This document shows, piece after piece, positions 51,801-64,000 of a stretch of 64,000 bases of DNA. Numbering within the stretch: the stretch's first letter is position 1; each line of letters begins with the position of its first letter. The translations under genes and the position numbers were made by a program. Under the pieces are notes generated by a model. The model saw only the letters and a list, made by a program, of their open reading frames with translations, was not told the origin of the DNA and did not search any database. The stretch comes from Paramecium pentaurelia (taxonomy: Eukaryota > Ciliophora > Oligohymenophorea > Peniculida > Parameciidae): the NCBI GenBank assembly GCA_905183005.1, contig CAJJDO010000125.1:255966-319965 (forward strand). Direction: 5' to 3'.

Positions 51801-54800
51801 AGGAATTAACATTAAATTTTCATTTATAAAGTTTACACTTCTTTATTTCTAAAAGTTAGGGATAAAAATAAAGGTTCTATAACCATATTTATTCCACATA
51901 AACAATAATCAATCTACCCTGATAGACTTAATTCATAGCTACCAGTATTAAATTAATTTTAAGTTGGAAAATTCATCAAATTAATTTTTTTTGAAATTGT
52001 GTCAAGAAAATATTTATAAGTTTAAAATTCTTTTTCTCCTAAATACTTTTTAAGAAATTCATATAAATTTTAGAATTGGAGTATCTAATTAATAATCCCA
52101 GAATCAAATAGCTAAATAGAATTAGAAACCAATTTGTTTAAGATAGAATCTGGATTAACATAGGAATTTACATCAAAAATAGGGAATAGTGTATCCTAAG
52201 AACATTATAAAAAATTCTAACCAAAAACAATTTCCATAACTGATTCGTAATTGTTATATCCCTCGTCTTGAATCATTTTAAAAGCTTTTTGAACTTATCT
52301 AAAACTAAATTTAAAATTAAGATGATTTTTCATAAACTTTATTTAGTTCAAGAATTTCTCTGCTAATTTTACAGTTTCTTCCTAAAATAAACAACAACCT
52401 TCACCATTTTTTACTAAAATTTCTATAATATCCTAAGTATTTTCTGTAATATCAATTTTGAAATTAACTTTTAAACATCTATTATAAAAAGCTGGAGATA
52501 GCTAATGGGATTCAGCTCTCGAAGGATTTTATATACAAATCAGTCGAAATTATTTATGAGGAATGATTTTTCTATTCTTATCACCGAATTCATTTATAAA
52601 TAAACAAGGAGAATCTTCACCTAATGAATTAAGCCTTTCAATAATTTCAGGCCTTGCCAAATTTATATTATCCAAAATTAACCAATAGCCATTTTTCAAA
52701 CAAATTTTTAAGACTCCTTCCATATACTTCATATTAATTTCAGATTTTTGTGAATTTTTGGATTAGATTACAACATTTTATTTAGATATTAACTTTTATA
52801 ATTCTTATTGAACTTCGTCGTAATTATCTTAAACTATTGCAAAATTCCCAAGTAAATCATCAGCTTCTAAATCACAATTAATTGGTAATAAAATAAATCT
52901 TTGATTCAACATACTAGCAAGTGTTATAATACTAGAGGTCTTTCCTGTTGAAGTATCTCCTTAGCATAATATAATTTTTTAAGATTATAAGGCTATTAAA
53001 ATTTTTTCAAAGATTTTTGAGTTTTACAAATTAATAGTATAAGAATTATTAATCATCTATGGAGGGGCTAATCTAATTAAAGGAAACTTTAATATTTATT
53101 TTGAATCATCATCTACAAGTCTATTAATATATATCATATCAGCTTTTTGCTCTAAGAAAACCTTCCTATTATTCCATTATTCTAGACTTATTTTATACTT
53201 ATTTAAAATAGCTATTAAAATTGTTTCTGAAAAATCTGTTTAATAGTAGTGCTCAACATAAATTATCTCTAAACATAATATGATTAATTCTGTCTTTAAT
53301 TATTAATCTTTTATCAGTTATATTTATTTTATAAATTAATCACTAAAAAGTTACAAAAGATTCTACAAAAATCGAATATTAAAATCGTAGTTTGATGATT
53401 GATTTTTATCCTATTACTAAGAGAGCTCTTTGTGTAAATCAATGATAACCGAAAAATCTATATCAAAGTCTTTCAGGTTTTTAATTTACTTATTATAAGA
53501 TTACTTAAAAATATCTAAAACCTCTTCAATGCTAAATTATTATAGATGAATATCACATAATAAATTTTAAATGCATTAAGGCAATTCTTATCTACCTTGA
53601 TATGATGGTGGATTCATTGAACACAAAAATACACAACCCGTTTTGTTAATATTATAATCTTTAAAACTTAAAGATTTTTCATCCATATTGAACAAAGCCT
53701 ATAGAGTACTTAAAACTTCGGGAGAAGCTAAATTTATTTCATCAAATAATATTAAACTTTTCTTTTTTAGAGCCATAGCAAGATAGCCTTCTTAAAATGT
53801 AAAGCCAGCACTTCCTTCATCAAATGTTGGGGCATATGAACCAAATAAATCATCAACAGATAAACTATCTGAGCAGCATACTCTTTAAAATTCTTTTCCT
53901 AATATCTAAGCAACTTCTTAAGCTATTGCTGATTTTCCTATTCCTGGAGGTCCTATTAAACATGGAATAAAATCGACAGAAAAAGCTGAAAAGATCCTTT
54001 GTATTATTTTGTTTGTAATGGGATTCATAATAATTTTAGAAGAATTGAAGAGACCTAACTTTTCTAAATTTTTTTTCATTGAGATTTCGGCGTTGTTAAA
54101 AGTAGATATGTATGATTCGTTTTTTATTAATTTTTCAAAATTTTCCTTTTTATGATCTAATATGACGAATTAAAATCCTAAAGACAATTTTTCTAAATTT
54201 GGGGCATTAATAGTTAAAGCCAAAAAGTTCATCCATTAGTAAAATTATCTAGATGATAACATTTTATATTGTTCATACTTCTATTTCTTTAGGGAACCTA
54301 AGAGCTATTCAACAAAGGTGATGATCTCATTTGATTATCCTTAAATAGATATTTTTGACCGAATAGATTTTTGATAAGATTCTTGAAGCTGATTTGAAGA
54401 ATTTAATAATTCTTAGGTTTGTATTGATATTTTTGTTAGCCTAGATTACAATGCATCACTTAATTAATTTCCAAAATTGCTATTTAATAAAGCTATTACA
54501 ATAAATTCTTTGTGAATATCAATTTTTTTTCCATTAACAACAAAATGTGGTTCTATTTCAAGTAAAGCATTTAAACCTTCTAAAACAGATTAATCTGCCA
54601 GAGTAATATTTTTTAAACAAACAACTCCACCAAATCTAGCAGAAAATGTTAGACCTCTTTCAACAAAAGGAAACTAATTGTTTAGATTTTTATTAATCGA
54701 ATCAAAAAATATTTTTTAACCCCACTATTTTGCTAAGTCATTGAGAGTAGTTTAAATTTAATCTAGATTTATAAATTTTTAATTTTTTCCTAATTTTTGT

Positions 54801-57800
54801 ATTAAATTTTTACAATGTATCATATATGATTCTGAATTGTGAGATTCTGTAGTACCTAATAAATCTGCTATCTCTGTAACACTAGAAGTGTAAATTAATT
54901 CAAAAGGATTAGGATTTTAAAATTATATTATTGAAGAAAACAGTTTTGTTACATAAGTTTTAAAAGTCGTCTCTCCTTCAATTAATACATTTTCTTTACA
55001 ATAAAAACATAATGCAATCTAACTTAATAAAAGTCTTTATTAATCACTTAAATTTTATATTTCCTAGCTTAAAGAATTCAAATTTTTGTTAGCCTCTAGA
55101 GAAATTTTTATTTCTGCTTTATCATTTTTAATTTCGAATTATATAGTTTTATCCTATTCAGAATAAACGATAGATGATTTGAGTTAATTCTATTCATAAT
55201 TATCTTTTGGAAAGAGGATTATTTAATGAAGTCTTAATAAATTTTCCCAAATTTCTTTTTAAGTTGTAATTTCCAACTTAGTTTTCTCTAAACGATTTCT
55301 AAATTTAATGAATTATCTTAATGTAAATTAAGTGTTGTTATACTTCAATTTTTTTTCATCACCATCCTCTGGATAAGGTATTATTTTTGTTAGAAAATAC
55401 TCCATTCCTTATTTGACACTGTTTGATGTTCCCTAACAAATCTATAATACTTCTTTAAGAGTATAATTAGGAACTTCAACTAAAATAACTTTTGAAGCAA
55501 GCTTTAAAGGAAGTTCACTCCTCCCTACATAATGTGGAGGATTTTATGCAAACAATATTCTAAATTTTTCATTAATCTTGATTTTAATATTTGATACGGG
55601 ATCCACAAATTCAGTTGGGTATTTAGCTATTGAAGCCAAAAAGTTAAGAACACTAGATTACGCTAAGTTTACTTCATCTACTAAGGCTATACCTCCTTTT
55701 TCCATTGCAGAAAATAACAACCCTTTTTCAAATTTAAATTCCTTTTAACCATTTTTAATAGAACAAATAAATTATCCCATTAAATCATTAATATCAGTAT
55801 TCTAATTCATATTTATATAGTAAAATTCAGTTTATTAAAACATTCTACATGTTTAAGAAAACATTGAAATTACTTTAGTTTTTCCAACTCCAGCAGAACC
55901 TTAAAGGATTAAAGGTACCTTAGAAGCAATAGCAATAGCAATAATATCGGATACTCTTTTTCTGGAAGGAGTAAAAATAAACTTTTTTGAGGCATCTTCG
56001 AATGATCCTTCTAAAACATCTTCAAATTGAAGTGGTAATTTAATCTAATCACTATAAAGTAGTTTATTATCTTCTAAACTCAATGCTATAAAAAATTGGA
56101 TGCAATCAATAACTCTTTTTAATGCCTGTCCTTTAGATAAATTTTATTTTAAATTTTAAGTTACAAATTAAATAAATTGTTTAATAGGTTAAAGAAATCT
56201 GATAATATATTTAAATGAAATTACGGGTTCTTTCTATGAAATATCCAAGCCTAATTATTATGTGATAGTGTGAACAAATTCTTAATCTCCTGGAAGATTA
56301 GCTTATCTAAATAGTTAACATATATCTTGTAATTTAACTTAAAATTTCACAATTGTACTTAAGAATCTACTTTTCAAAGCAGGAGTGAATTTATGTGCTA
56401 TTTTTGATTAATCAGAAGAAATTGCTATTATATGAAAGTCCTTATGCCTTTCATATTTCTTATTTTAGACTATCAATTATAAGAATTTTTTTTCCAAAAT
56501 GCCATTTAATGATTCAGTTAATGCACTTTCTGGAGCATCAATATCCAACAAAATCAATACTTTTCCTTAACTGAAACACCTAGTGATTGGTCCCTCACAA
56601 AATTAGAATCCTTTCTCACTTGGTTGATATTTTCCAAACAAATCTTCACTCGTTGTATCTTCAGATAATTCAAATACTTCATAATTCTTAATTCCTTATA
56701 ATTTTAACCAAAGCTTAACACTAAATAATTTACCACAAAATTATTATCCAACAACTAGAGCTGCTCTTTTAGTTCTATAACATAATGTTAGCATTGCGAA
56801 TAGAAAATTATGAAATGAAAGATAAAGTTCTTATTATTATTAATTCCAAATTACAAGTTAACCAATTCTCTTATCTTCTGTTTCTTCATAAGCCTTATTT
56901 GAATAACCAATAAAATTAAACTCATCAATTAAAGAATTGATCATGTCTAGATTTTTATTAGTATCCAAAAACTAAGTGATGATGAGTTGTAAACAATATT
57001 TAATTGGCAAAATATCTACATCAAATATATTCTTATAATTAGGTTCAAGAGAAACTGCATCTACAATTTGTAATATATCTCTTAAAGTAAATAATCCGTC
57101 ATCTAATTTATTTTATTTTATTTCTAGATAAATCTTCATAATCAAAGTAATTAATTTTAATTGTTTTTCTGGAGAGAGAGAATTTTATAACTTTTTCGAA
57201 ATAATCTAACCTATTATATTTTCCATATCATTTTCACTCATTGGTTTAAAGGAAAGTTAAATGAATTAACTCATTAATGAAGGAGTAAATACATGTCTCG
57301 ACCCAGCAAAATTTAAGTCAGTGGCAGGATTTTATGTTAAAAATAGTTTAAAATTTTAGTGTTTTCTTATAGTCAAAGTTCCATCAATTAAATCATTATG
57401 AGAATTAATAGAATTTCCAAAAATAGTTAGATAACCAAGCTCTAAAACATCCTCAATTACTCTTAATATAGAATCACTAGCCAAATTAGCTTCATCTAAA
57501 AGTATCCACATTCCTTCCTAAACAGCTCTCGCAAATGGCCCAGGTTGAAATTCTAATTTGAATCCTGGTAATATCTCAATTTTACCAATTAAATCACTTA
57601 TTTAAGTAAAGGAATTTAAATTCATTATTAGCAATGGCTACTTATGTTTGTAAGCCAAATATTAAATTACAGAAGTTTTTCCACAAGCAGCATCTCCTTC
57701 ACATAGTAAAGGATTATCTCCCTTTAAAGCAATCTCAAATTACTTTATATGTTTTTTAACACTTTGAGTTTCAACATATTCTGACATATCAGGTACATAC

Positions 57801-58978
57801 TTAATATAGTTCTCAATATCTTGGGTAGGATAAATCAAAACTCTAAATTCAATTAAAGGGAAATTCTTATACGAAGATCTTAAGTTTATCATTTCTGAAA
57901 ACTTTGGTTTAAATTTCTCAAAATTTGTGGAGTATTAATTGATTATTTCTTTTAAAGTTCCACTTTTATTTTTATCACTTAATATTCCTTAAATAGCAGA
58001 TTTTTTAACTTGAGATGCAATTGAAATTTCCATCTGAGCTCGCTATAGATTATTTAATTCTTCAACTTTAATACCTTCCTAATATAAACACATATTTTTA
58101 TCCATATAAATTAAATGTTAATTTTGTAGAGAAAGAACAAAGGAGCTTACATCTTAATAACTTTTTGTCTCTATCATTTAATAACTGTTATCCAAATTAA
58201 ATAATTGCAATTTTTTAGTAGAGTCAATTAACAATAACTCTTATTTCTATTTTCTGTATTTGATTTATAAAAACGAAGAATTTTTTACTATTTAAATGCC
58301 ATTTTAAATAATTTCATGCTTTATTTTGATATCTTTGTCGAAATTGGCTATTATTAGTTTTAACATGTTATTATTTGTGGTAATCATTATTAAGTGTTCT
58401 TCATTTTCCATTATTTCAGTGCAAGCAATGCAATTTTCAAATTTTTTTTATTATGTAATATCTTCTAAAGGCATAACATAGCAAATTTATGGATCTGAAA
58501 TAGAAGCTTAGTATTGCTATAAAATAGTATCAAATTTCTAATTCACTTTAAATTAAAGTATTTAATTAAAATTTGATTCTAATTTTTTTAAAATAGTTTA
58601 TGAATAAATATTAAAAAGGATCAAATCATTTTAAAATACTATGGCACAAATGTTGCTATTACACCATTCAATTAATTAAATTTTTATAGAAGGAAGCATT
58701 ATAGTTGAAATAGGTGCGTAAGATTTTTCTAATTTCGCCATATGCATTAGAGTTCTTTAATTTTCTTTCTTTTCTTCAAACAAAAGCAAATATTACATAT
58801 TTGGATCAGAGATTACTTTAGAAACTTAAAAATTTAGAATTAGATATTCTTTAAACACATTCCTATTGAAATCATAGATTATGACAGATTAATTTTATTA
58901 ATGTTGTGATAAAAATATTGCTATTGTATCTTGCAGCCTAAAATCTAAAATTTTTTAACTTTAAAAAATTTAATTCAT
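41861..58978 (-). CDS. Giant six-AAA+ midasin/MoxR-type protein with VWA-like and WD40 C-terminus
   Basis: About 5,700 residues. No intron was needed in the segments I followed codon by codon (58.9-58.5 kb and 46.2-41.9 kb, plus samples). N-terminus (1-320): beta-propeller-like (MNQIFQSQKILDFRLQDTIA). Six AAA+ modules: P-loops GDAACGKT (about 429), degenerate VVGQQFCGK (744), GSAGVGKT (1028), degenerate IEGETTFK (1329), GPPGIGKS (1678), GDTSTGKT (2011). Walker B motifs are LLDEANLA, LVDEVNLA, LFDEINLA and ILDNINLA; sensor-like FLTQNPA, LFAQNPP, CSMNPP, CIQNPS. This is the midasin/dynein-related type. Then come helical and beta-rich segments, nine 21-residue coiled-coil repeats (about 2890-3080), long beta-rich region, about twelve Pro/Ser/Gln 29-residue repeats (4340-4690), a VWA-like fold with degenerate DLNSFS (about 5150), and WD40 repeats (5390-5705). 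Possible roles: assembly-machine remodelling; substrate unknown. Confidence 0.82.
44900..45965. repeat. 87-bp tandem repeat (about 12 units) coding for Pro/Ser/Gln repeats
   Basis: Units of 87 bp, two of them 93 bp with an extra GATGAT. Units near 45000-45300 alternate between two subtypes (TCAGGGGTAATGG and TTGGGGGTGATGG), suggesting higher-order duplication. The giant gene's frame reads QKPTQQNQNKQRQPSLSPSP then PKASQSKQP. Other frames also stay open because the unit lacks stops. Confidence 0.93.
49740..50305. repeat. 63-bp tandem repeat (nine units) coding for coiled coil
   Basis: Nine near-identical 63-bp units, each 21 codons in the giant gene: QKKQEIEQNLTQGMNYFNDL plus K. The 7-residue periodicity (21 = 3 x 7) makes an uninterrupted coiled coil or spectrin-like rod that can grow or shrink in register. 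Confidence 0.93.
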
Positions 58979-59212
58979 ATATTTTTCATTGTTATGTGCA
59001 ATTCTCTATAATTTTAATAATTCTGAAATTCTATTAAAATATATTCAATAGAATAAACAACTAAAATTTTACATATTTTCAACACTTATACAAAAAGGAT
59101 GACAAATAATTAATGATGTGAAGGAAATGTGGCAACAGATATTTAAAATAAATTTTAGAATTATAATTACTTATTATGTATATATAATTTTATTATTCGT
59201 ATTTATAATATA
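58979..59212. promoter_or_regulatory. Upstream region of the giant gene
   Basis: AT-rich DNA between the probable start at 58978 and the duplicated block. In-frame codons continue upstream of the chosen ATG to a TGA near 59044 without another Met, so a short spliced first exon cannot be excluded. Confidence 0.35.
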
Positions 59213-60314
59213 ATATAAATATAAATTATTATTACGAATATAAAATAAGCAATCACAAAATCTAATGTAGCAAGCAACAAAATACATTATTTACACAGTC
59301 AATTTTTAATTTTGGATAGAGTTACTCTTGATGATTTCTTATTATTTTTATCATATATATTTTAATATATCTGCTTTAAATTCTATAAAATTATTTTATA
59401 AGCATTATAGTGTTTAAATGTCGAAAAATATCTGGTTATTTTTGATATTGAATTTTAAGAATTAGAAAGAAGATAAATTCAAAGAAGTGCTATGCATTAG
59501 CCTAGCAATACAAGTCTGCTAAATCACTCGAGTTGAATGATTCTCAAGAACAAAATATATATAATTATGAGATCTTTGATAGTCAGAAGAAATATTTTTA
59601 TGATTAGGTCAATATTCAAGGACATGGATATGAAAAATTATTTATGGAAAGCTGTTTGTAATTAGCTTAAGTAATTTCTGTATATAAGTGCAGAATAATG
59701 AAATATAATAATTATTAAAAATTCCTTGGTCTAAATAATTTCTAAAATTCAGCTTAATGAATGAGAGATAGTGTAATTGAGAATGAATTTAATTTTGTAT
59801 TTTTACAAATATTAGCTGAATCTCATTACCAACGATTTGAATGGTTTCATGAAACTTTGGAGATAATAAAGAGAATATTATTTATTTTAAAGCATTTGTT
59901 AAGAAAAGCATAAAATATTGGAGAGTATGTTCTTACAAAAATAGATTCAATCATTGAGAGTTAGAGTTGTTAGAAATATTAAAGGATGACAATATGGATT
60001 AGTGAAGATGAAACAAAAATTATTTGGATAGGGTAGGATGATCAATTAAGAATAATTTCAATAATATATGGAAATGATTTAGGTAAAGCACACCAATCAT
60101 TACATAAATTATTGAATGGAATAGAAATAAGTAGCTTAGTTTTTGCTGAAAATAATATTTATGTTGTTATACTACTTGTCCAATATATTATAAATAATCT
60201 ATTTTAGGAAAATTCCCAAATATTACAAAAGGAGGAATTGATGAAAAACAATTGAAAGAATCTGCTAGATCGTTATGATTATAAGTAAGAGGAGTTAGAG
60301 GGAAAAATTCAAAT
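59213..60314. repeat. Left copy of apparently exact 1,102-bp duplication (assembly overlap)
   Basis: Identical by eye to 60316-61417 (offset 1,103), with a single N at 60315. Same signature as the duplication at 41.7 kb: two contig ends sharing the same 1.1 kb, joined without merging. It contains a duplicate of most of the phosphagen-kinase pseudogene. Confidence 0.92.
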
Positions 60315-60315
60315 N

Positions 60316-61417
60316 ATATAAATATAAATTATTATTACGAATATAAAATAAGCAATCACAAAATCTAATGTAGCAAGCAACAAAATACATTATTTACACA
60401 GTCAATTTTTAATTTTGGATAGAGTTACTCTTGATGATTTCTTATTATTTTTATCATATATATTTTAATATATCTGCTTTAAATTCTATAAAATTATTTT
60501 ATAAGCATTATAGTGTTTAAATGTCGAAAAATATCTGGTTATTTTTGATATTGAATTTTAAGAATTAGAAAGAAGATAAATTCAAAGAAGTGCTATGCAT
60601 TAGCCTAGCAATACAAGTCTGCTAAATCACTCGAGTTGAATGATTCTCAAGAACAAAATATATATAATTATGAGATCTTTGATAGTCAGAAGAAATATTT
60701 TTATGATTAGGTCAATATTCAAGGACATGGATATGAAAAATTATTTATGGAAAGCTGTTTGTAATTAGCTTAAGTAATTTCTGTATATAAGTGCAGAATA
60801 ATGAAATATAATAATTATTAAAAATTCCTTGGTCTAAATAATTTCTAAAATTCAGCTTAATGAATGAGAGATAGTGTAATTGAGAATGAATTTAATTTTG
60901 TATTTTTACAAATATTAGCTGAATCTCATTACCAACGATTTGAATGGTTTCATGAAACTTTGGAGATAATAAAGAGAATATTATTTATTTTAAAGCATTT
61001 GTTAAGAAAAGCATAAAATATTGGAGAGTATGTTCTTACAAAAATAGATTCAATCATTGAGAGTTAGAGTTGTTAGAAATATTAAAGGATGACAATATGG
61101 ATTAGTGAAGATGAAACAAAAATTATTTGGATAGGGTAGGATGATCAATTAAGAATAATTTCAATAATATATGGAAATGATTTAGGTAAAGCACACCAAT
61201 CATTACATAAATTATTGAATGGAATAGAAATAAGTAGCTTAGTTTTTGCTGAAAATAATATTTATGTTGTTATACTACTTGTCCAATATATTATAAATAA
61301 TCTATTTTAGGAAAATTCCCAAATATTACAAAAGGAGGAATTGATGAAAAACAATTGAAAGAATCTGCTAGATCGTTATGATTATAAGTAAGAGGAGTTA
61401 GAGGGAAAAATTCAAAT
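60316..61417. repeat. Right copy of the 1,102-bp duplicated contig overlap
   Basis: Matches 59213-60314; it continues directly into unique sequence at 61418, so this copy is used to describe the pseudogene. Confidence 0.92.
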
Positions 61418-61540
61418 ATGGATAAAGAAGGTATGGCTGATATTTCGTAACAGAATTTATTGTTACAAAAAGATTATTTGAATACAATATGGTAGTTTAG
61501 GCAGCAGCAGAAATAGACAAAATGTTTGTCTAATATATTG
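60557..61540 (+). pseudogene. Decayed phosphagen (arginine) kinase
   Basis: Phosphagen kinases transfer phosphate between ATP and a guanidino compound. The C-terminal half is recognisable: WISEDETKIIWIGQDDQLRI, YGNDLGKAHQ, then in another frame GCYTTCP (family TFCPTNLGT, with the reactive Cys), GKFPNITKGGIDEKQL, LQVRGVRGKNSNMDKEGMAD and ISQQ. The pieces lie in different frames, a TGA (61379-61381) replaces a codon inside the LxLQVRG motif, and the T-x-L-G loop after the Cys is lost. An upstream open stretch (CYALAQQYKSAKSLELND...) is not clearly homologous. No intron arrangement repairs all the breaks, so it is judged non-functional. The left 1.1-kb copy duplicates it artificially. Confidence 0.72.
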
Positions 61541-62522
61541 AATATTTATAATAAAAATGTATAACATAACAATATTATGATTTATTTTTAATTTTAATTA
61601 ATAATTAAAATTTATATTATTAAAATGTATAACATAACAATATTTAGATTTATTTTAAATTTTCTATTATTTAACATATATGAGAGAAATGGTATTCATG
61701 CTCAATTTGAATAAAAAATACTATTATATATATCTATTAAAGACCATGAATTTAGTTGGCCCTTAAAATTTTGTTATAAACTTCTCTACATCTAATACAA
61801 AGATAATAAAAATATATATTATTATCTTTATATTAGATTTCTGTTTTTAGTAGATTGGTTATTAAACTTTATCTCCTTTATCAAAGCTATTACCAAGACT
61901 TAAGCATATTAATACATAACTATGATTAATACAGAGGTTTATTCTACTATTTTCTATCAGATGTAATAGGAAATGCTATTTTTTTCAAAATTTGAGTTGA
62001 TTTACATAGTAAATAAACTATATATCCTTATTCTGTCTGCTAAAAAGGTTCTGTAATAAATGTTAAGCTATAAAATGGTATTGGTATTATATTTAAAAGA
62101 CTCTAAATAATTCTAGAAATTTTTAAATGCGTTACCATTTGTCAATTTTCTGCTCCAAAAATATAACATTCCTCTACATCTGAGTATTATTTCTGTGATT
62201 CTGCTGTTAAAATGTAAAAAGAATTCAAATTGCAATCAGACACAAAAATTTAGAGAAAAACTTTGTTATAAATATATTAGGTCTAATTTATCTCAAACAA
62301 AAGGTTTTCTTGTTTATAAAATAACCAAATACAGAGATGAGCCTTTATGGCTACTCCTCACAATAATATGATAATTTAATTAATGATGTCTTAATAAAAA
62401 AGTAAGAAAAGATCATAATAATATTTTAATTTTTATATGACGTATGATATAGTTGAAAATAATTTAAGTTTTGTTTAATTTAAATATCCCATGAAATGAT
62501 TTAAAAATATTAATACTTTAAA
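61541..62522. other. Intergenic region before the surface-antigen gene
   Basis: Nearly 1 kb, AT-rich. A short direct repeat (AAAATGTATAACATAACAATAT at 61555 and 61622, about 22 bp with small changes) is seen near its left end. No convincing gene; a 50-codon open frame from 62348 has no protein-like features. The region may hold regulatory sequence of the surface-antigen gene. Confidence 0.45.
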
Positions 62523-64000
62523 ATGAAGAGAACTTTATTAATTATTGCTTTGATAAGCATAGCAACATGTCAAGTAGTAAATAAAAGTGAAGTTTGTTCT
62601 TGTGCATTACTTCTTACATCTGGTGATTGTGGAAGAAACACTAATTGCGTATGGAACTCGACAAAATTAGTTTGTGAAGTTCCATAAAATACAGGCCCTG
62701 TAACTGTACCTAAAAATTATGGAAAATCTTTATATTGTGAAGGATTAGCTCAAACAGAATGTCTTAAATTGAATGAATGTGCTTGGATAGATAATAAGTG
62801 TACATTCTTTACAAGTTGTACACCTTATGAGAAAACTAGTAAAGATGAATGTTAAGCAATATCAAAAAGATGCATTACAGATGGATAAATTTGTGTTGAA
62901 ATAGACTTATGTTCTACTTATTTAACATCAACATCTTGTACTTAGAGTAAGACAAATTATTGTGTTTGGGATGATATAGGTAAGAAATGTTCTGATGTAA
63001 CTGAATGCAGTTAATTACCAACATCTTTGACTAAAGATTCTGAATGTAGATTACATTTAAAGAAAGAGTGTACAGCCAAACAAGGGGGAGGATGTGTAGA
63101 ATCTGGAACAAATTGTGAAGATTAAGTATCAGAAGAAGGATGTGTCACAAACAAAACAGGAACAGTTTAATGTTTTTGGGGAAATGGTAAATGTTATGAA
63201 AAAAAATGTGAATTTGCTTTAACTACTAATAGATCTCATGCTGATTGTTAATTATTCTCTTCTAAATGTACAGCTAAAGAAAATGGTGGTTGTGTTGATA
63301 TTACAACATGTTAAGATGGAAAAATAAGTGAAGGATGTAAAATTGATAATGCAAAAAAGGAATGTTATTGGTCTGTCTCAGAGAATAAATGTAAAGATAA
63401 AACATGTGTTAATGCACCAAATACATTGAAAACAAATTCAGATTGTTAGAAATAATTCTTAGCAACATGCATAACAAATGGTGCTGGATGTGTTGAAGAT
63501 ACAAGTTGCGGAAGTTCTACTGTTGCAGATTAATGTACTGTTAATAGATACAATAATAGATAATGTACATGGAATGGTACATGTAAAGATAGAACATGTG
63601 AAAATGCAGCTACTGACATTATTGGTCATGATGCATGTTCAACATATTCAAAATTATGTACAGGTAAAGCAAATAATGCTGGTGGATGTTAAAATAGAAC
63701 ATGTGACAATGCTCCTACTACAATTACTTCAAATTCTGGATGTGAAGACTATCTTCCAAATAAAAATTGTATAGCTAAAAAAGATGGTGGATGTGTTACT
63801 AATACTACTTGTTAAGCTATATTATTAAAAGATGCATGTGTTAAAGATTTAAATGGAAAAGATTGTTATTGGGATAGTGTAGCAGGTAATTGCTTAGATA
63901 AAACATGTGCTTCTTTACCTTCTAGAATAAATAATCATACAGATTGTAATAAAGAAATTAATACATGTACTGTTAATTCATCTGGTACTTGTGTTGATTT
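62523..64000 (+). CDS. Paramecium surface-antigen (i-antigen-type) cysteine-repeat protein, 3' end missing
   Basis: Starts MKRTLLIIALISIATCQ, a secretion signal, then enters periodic Cys-rich units typical of Paramecium surface antigens (PSA repeat; GPI-anchored coat proteins). Each roughly 65-75-residue unit has about eight Cys, with recurring motifs such as CxWxxxxxKC, C.AK..GGCV and TTCQ; Gly-Gly-Cys-Val recurs at regular spacing. Intronless over the visible 1,478 bp. The reading frame remains open at the window end, so the central repeats and the GPI-anchor tail lie beyond. It could be a silent or minor antigen gene; expression cannot be judged. Confidence 0.93.

Noticed and set aside
63478..63774. 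Plus-strand 98-codon Val/Leu-rich frame
   Set aside because: Out-of-frame shadow of the cysteine-repeat surface-antigen gene.

Overview
The window is ciliate macronuclear DNA, almost certainly Paramecium (P. tetraurelia or a close relative). It is very AT-rich. Recognisable proteins read through only if TAA and TAG are glutamine and TGA is the sole stop. Genes are interrupted by tiny introns of about 20-33 nt starting GTA and ending TAG, CAG or AAG. Spacing between genes is often 20-150 bp, and the right edge carries a cysteine-periodic Paramecium surface-antigen gene. Standard-code ORFs here are mostly shadows, so all coordinates below were re-read by eye with the ciliate code. Exact intron ends and some starts are therefore approximate.

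Region 1-9 kb: a casein kinase 1 gene cut by the left edge (minus strand), 1.2 kb without a convincing gene, a Gln-rich protein built on a 78-bp minisatellite, a coiled-coil gene, a small Cys-rich protein and a Gln/Asn-rich protein. Region 9-23 kb: a minus-strand run with an Atg8-like protein, a cyclic-nucleotide phosphodiesterase, a heat shock factor and unnamed proteins; a choline-transporter-like (SLC44) gene on plus; then a tandem pair of related coiled-coil genes, a two-domain cyclic-nucleotide-binding protein and an unnamed protein. The PDE and the cyclic-nucleotide-binding protein are two possible second-messenger components. Region 23-32 kb: coiled-coil and acidic proteins, a short RIB43A-like ciliary protein, and a VWA/papain-like protease fusion with a zinc-ribbon tail. 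Region 32-40 kb: a secreted 5.9-kb gene of repeated Ig/carboxypeptidase-regulatory-like modules, UFD1, and a RING protein.

Region 41.9-59 kb is one minus-strand gene of about 17.1 kb. It encodes a roughly 5,700-residue protein with an N-terminal propeller-like region, six midasin/MoxR-type AAA+ modules (four with intact P-loops), 21-residue coiled-coil repeats, long beta-rich segments, a Pro/Ser/Gln 29-residue repeat tract, a degenerate VWA-like domain and C-terminal WD40 repeats. This is the most unusual object in the window. Region 59-64 kb: a decayed phosphagen (arginine) kinase and the start of a surface-antigen gene.

Two single-N positions (41702 and 60315) are each flanked by what look like identical copies of about 1.1 kb. 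These are best explained as unmerged contig overlaps, not biological duplications; the left copy at 40595-41701 creates a false second 3' end of the giant gene.
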